64,000 nucleotides of DNA from NCBI RefSeq assembly GCF_013782625.1, contig NZ_CP056199.1:3924588-3988587 (forward strand), written 5' to 3'. The stretch's first letter is position 1. Every line of letters begins with the position of its first letter. The stretch comes from Enterobacter sp. RHBSTW-00994 (lineage in GTDB: Bacteria; Pseudomonadota; Gammaproteobacteria; Enterobacterales; Enterobacteriaceae). The position numbers were made by a program, and so were the translations under genes. Below are positions 63,975 through 64,000 of this stretch, piece by piece. The notes beneath the pieces are model-generated. The model was not told the DNA's origin. It ran no database searches and saw nothing but the letters and a program-made list of their open reading frames with translations.

Positions 63975-64000
63975 TCATTTCCCGTCCTGAATCGACTTAT
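63975..64000 (-). CDS. pilL: Probable last codons of pilL (partial)
   Basis: The final seven codons before a TGA at 63977-63975 read KSIQDGK on the minus strand, ending just before the pilM start as pilL does in this operon type. Only the very end is inside the window, so the call rests on gene order. Confidence 0.4.

Noticed and set aside
1..64000. tRNA genes, att sites, oriT, replication origin or IS elements
   Set aside because: None could be recognised by eye; the ends of the element and the relaxase region appear to lie outside the window.

Overview
The window looks like part of a large integrative and conjugative element (ICE), or a closely related conjugative island or plasmid, from a member of the Enterobacteriaceae. 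Two things point there. A copper/silver resistance island of the enterobacterial pco-sil type is almost complete. It is followed by a transfer region of the 'genomic island' mating-pair class (MPF-G; SPI-7, PAPI-1, PFGI-1 type) with an R64/IncI-like type IV thin-pilus operon and shufflon. This combination recalls Salmonella genomic island 4 and relatives. That link is from memory of the gene order, not from a comparison. No tRNA, attachment site, replication gene, IS element or CRISPR array was seen, so neither end of the element appears to be inside the window.

Layout. 1-7.3 kb, minus strand: an accessory module with an ArdC-like antirestriction protein (cut by the window edge), four small unknown genes, a tyrosine integrase, a ribbon-helix-helix-like protein of unknown function, and a decayed umuD with an intact LexA box. 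This stretch is rich in nucleic-acid structure. Two structured elements with compensatory base changes resemble the STAXI motif. Five consecutive genes each carry an inverted repeat over or next to the Shine-Dalgarno site or start codon. A perfect 19-bp inverted repeat lies in front of the integrase. 7.4-29.4 kb: metal resistance, pcoE-pcoS-pcoR-pcoD-pcoC-pcoB-pcoA (minus strand), a second pcoE-like gene and an M23 peptidase (plus strand), a DUF2933 gene, silP, a DUF411 gene, silA, silB, silF and silC (minus strand), silR-silS-silE (plus strand) and a DUF305 gene. Together they sense periplasmic Cu(I)/Ag(I), oxidise or bind it, pump it from the cytoplasm (SilP) and export it through the envelope (SilCBA).

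29.4-32.3 kb: an OLD-family ATPase/nuclease, a frameshifted gene remnant and a small unknown gene. 32.4-45.6 kb, minus strand: a tightly overlapping operon for the type IV secretion channel, from an RAQPRD-family protein through a VirB4-type ATPase to a TraG-like membrane protein. 45.8-52.2 kb: a second block with the TraD coupling protein, a lytic transglycosylase, a membrane-anchored Mrr-like nuclease and other ICE family proteins. 52.4-64 kb: the shufflon recombinase Rci, a shufflon with four sfx sites and four possible PilV tails, and pilV to pilM reading back to the edge (pilL only as its last codons). The thin pilus probably handles mating in liquid and recipient choice, while the MPF-G channel moves the DNA.

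Functions are read from visible motifs, gene order and remembered families; no database search was run. The ICE family numbers (TIGR/PFL) are from memory and may be off by one member in places.
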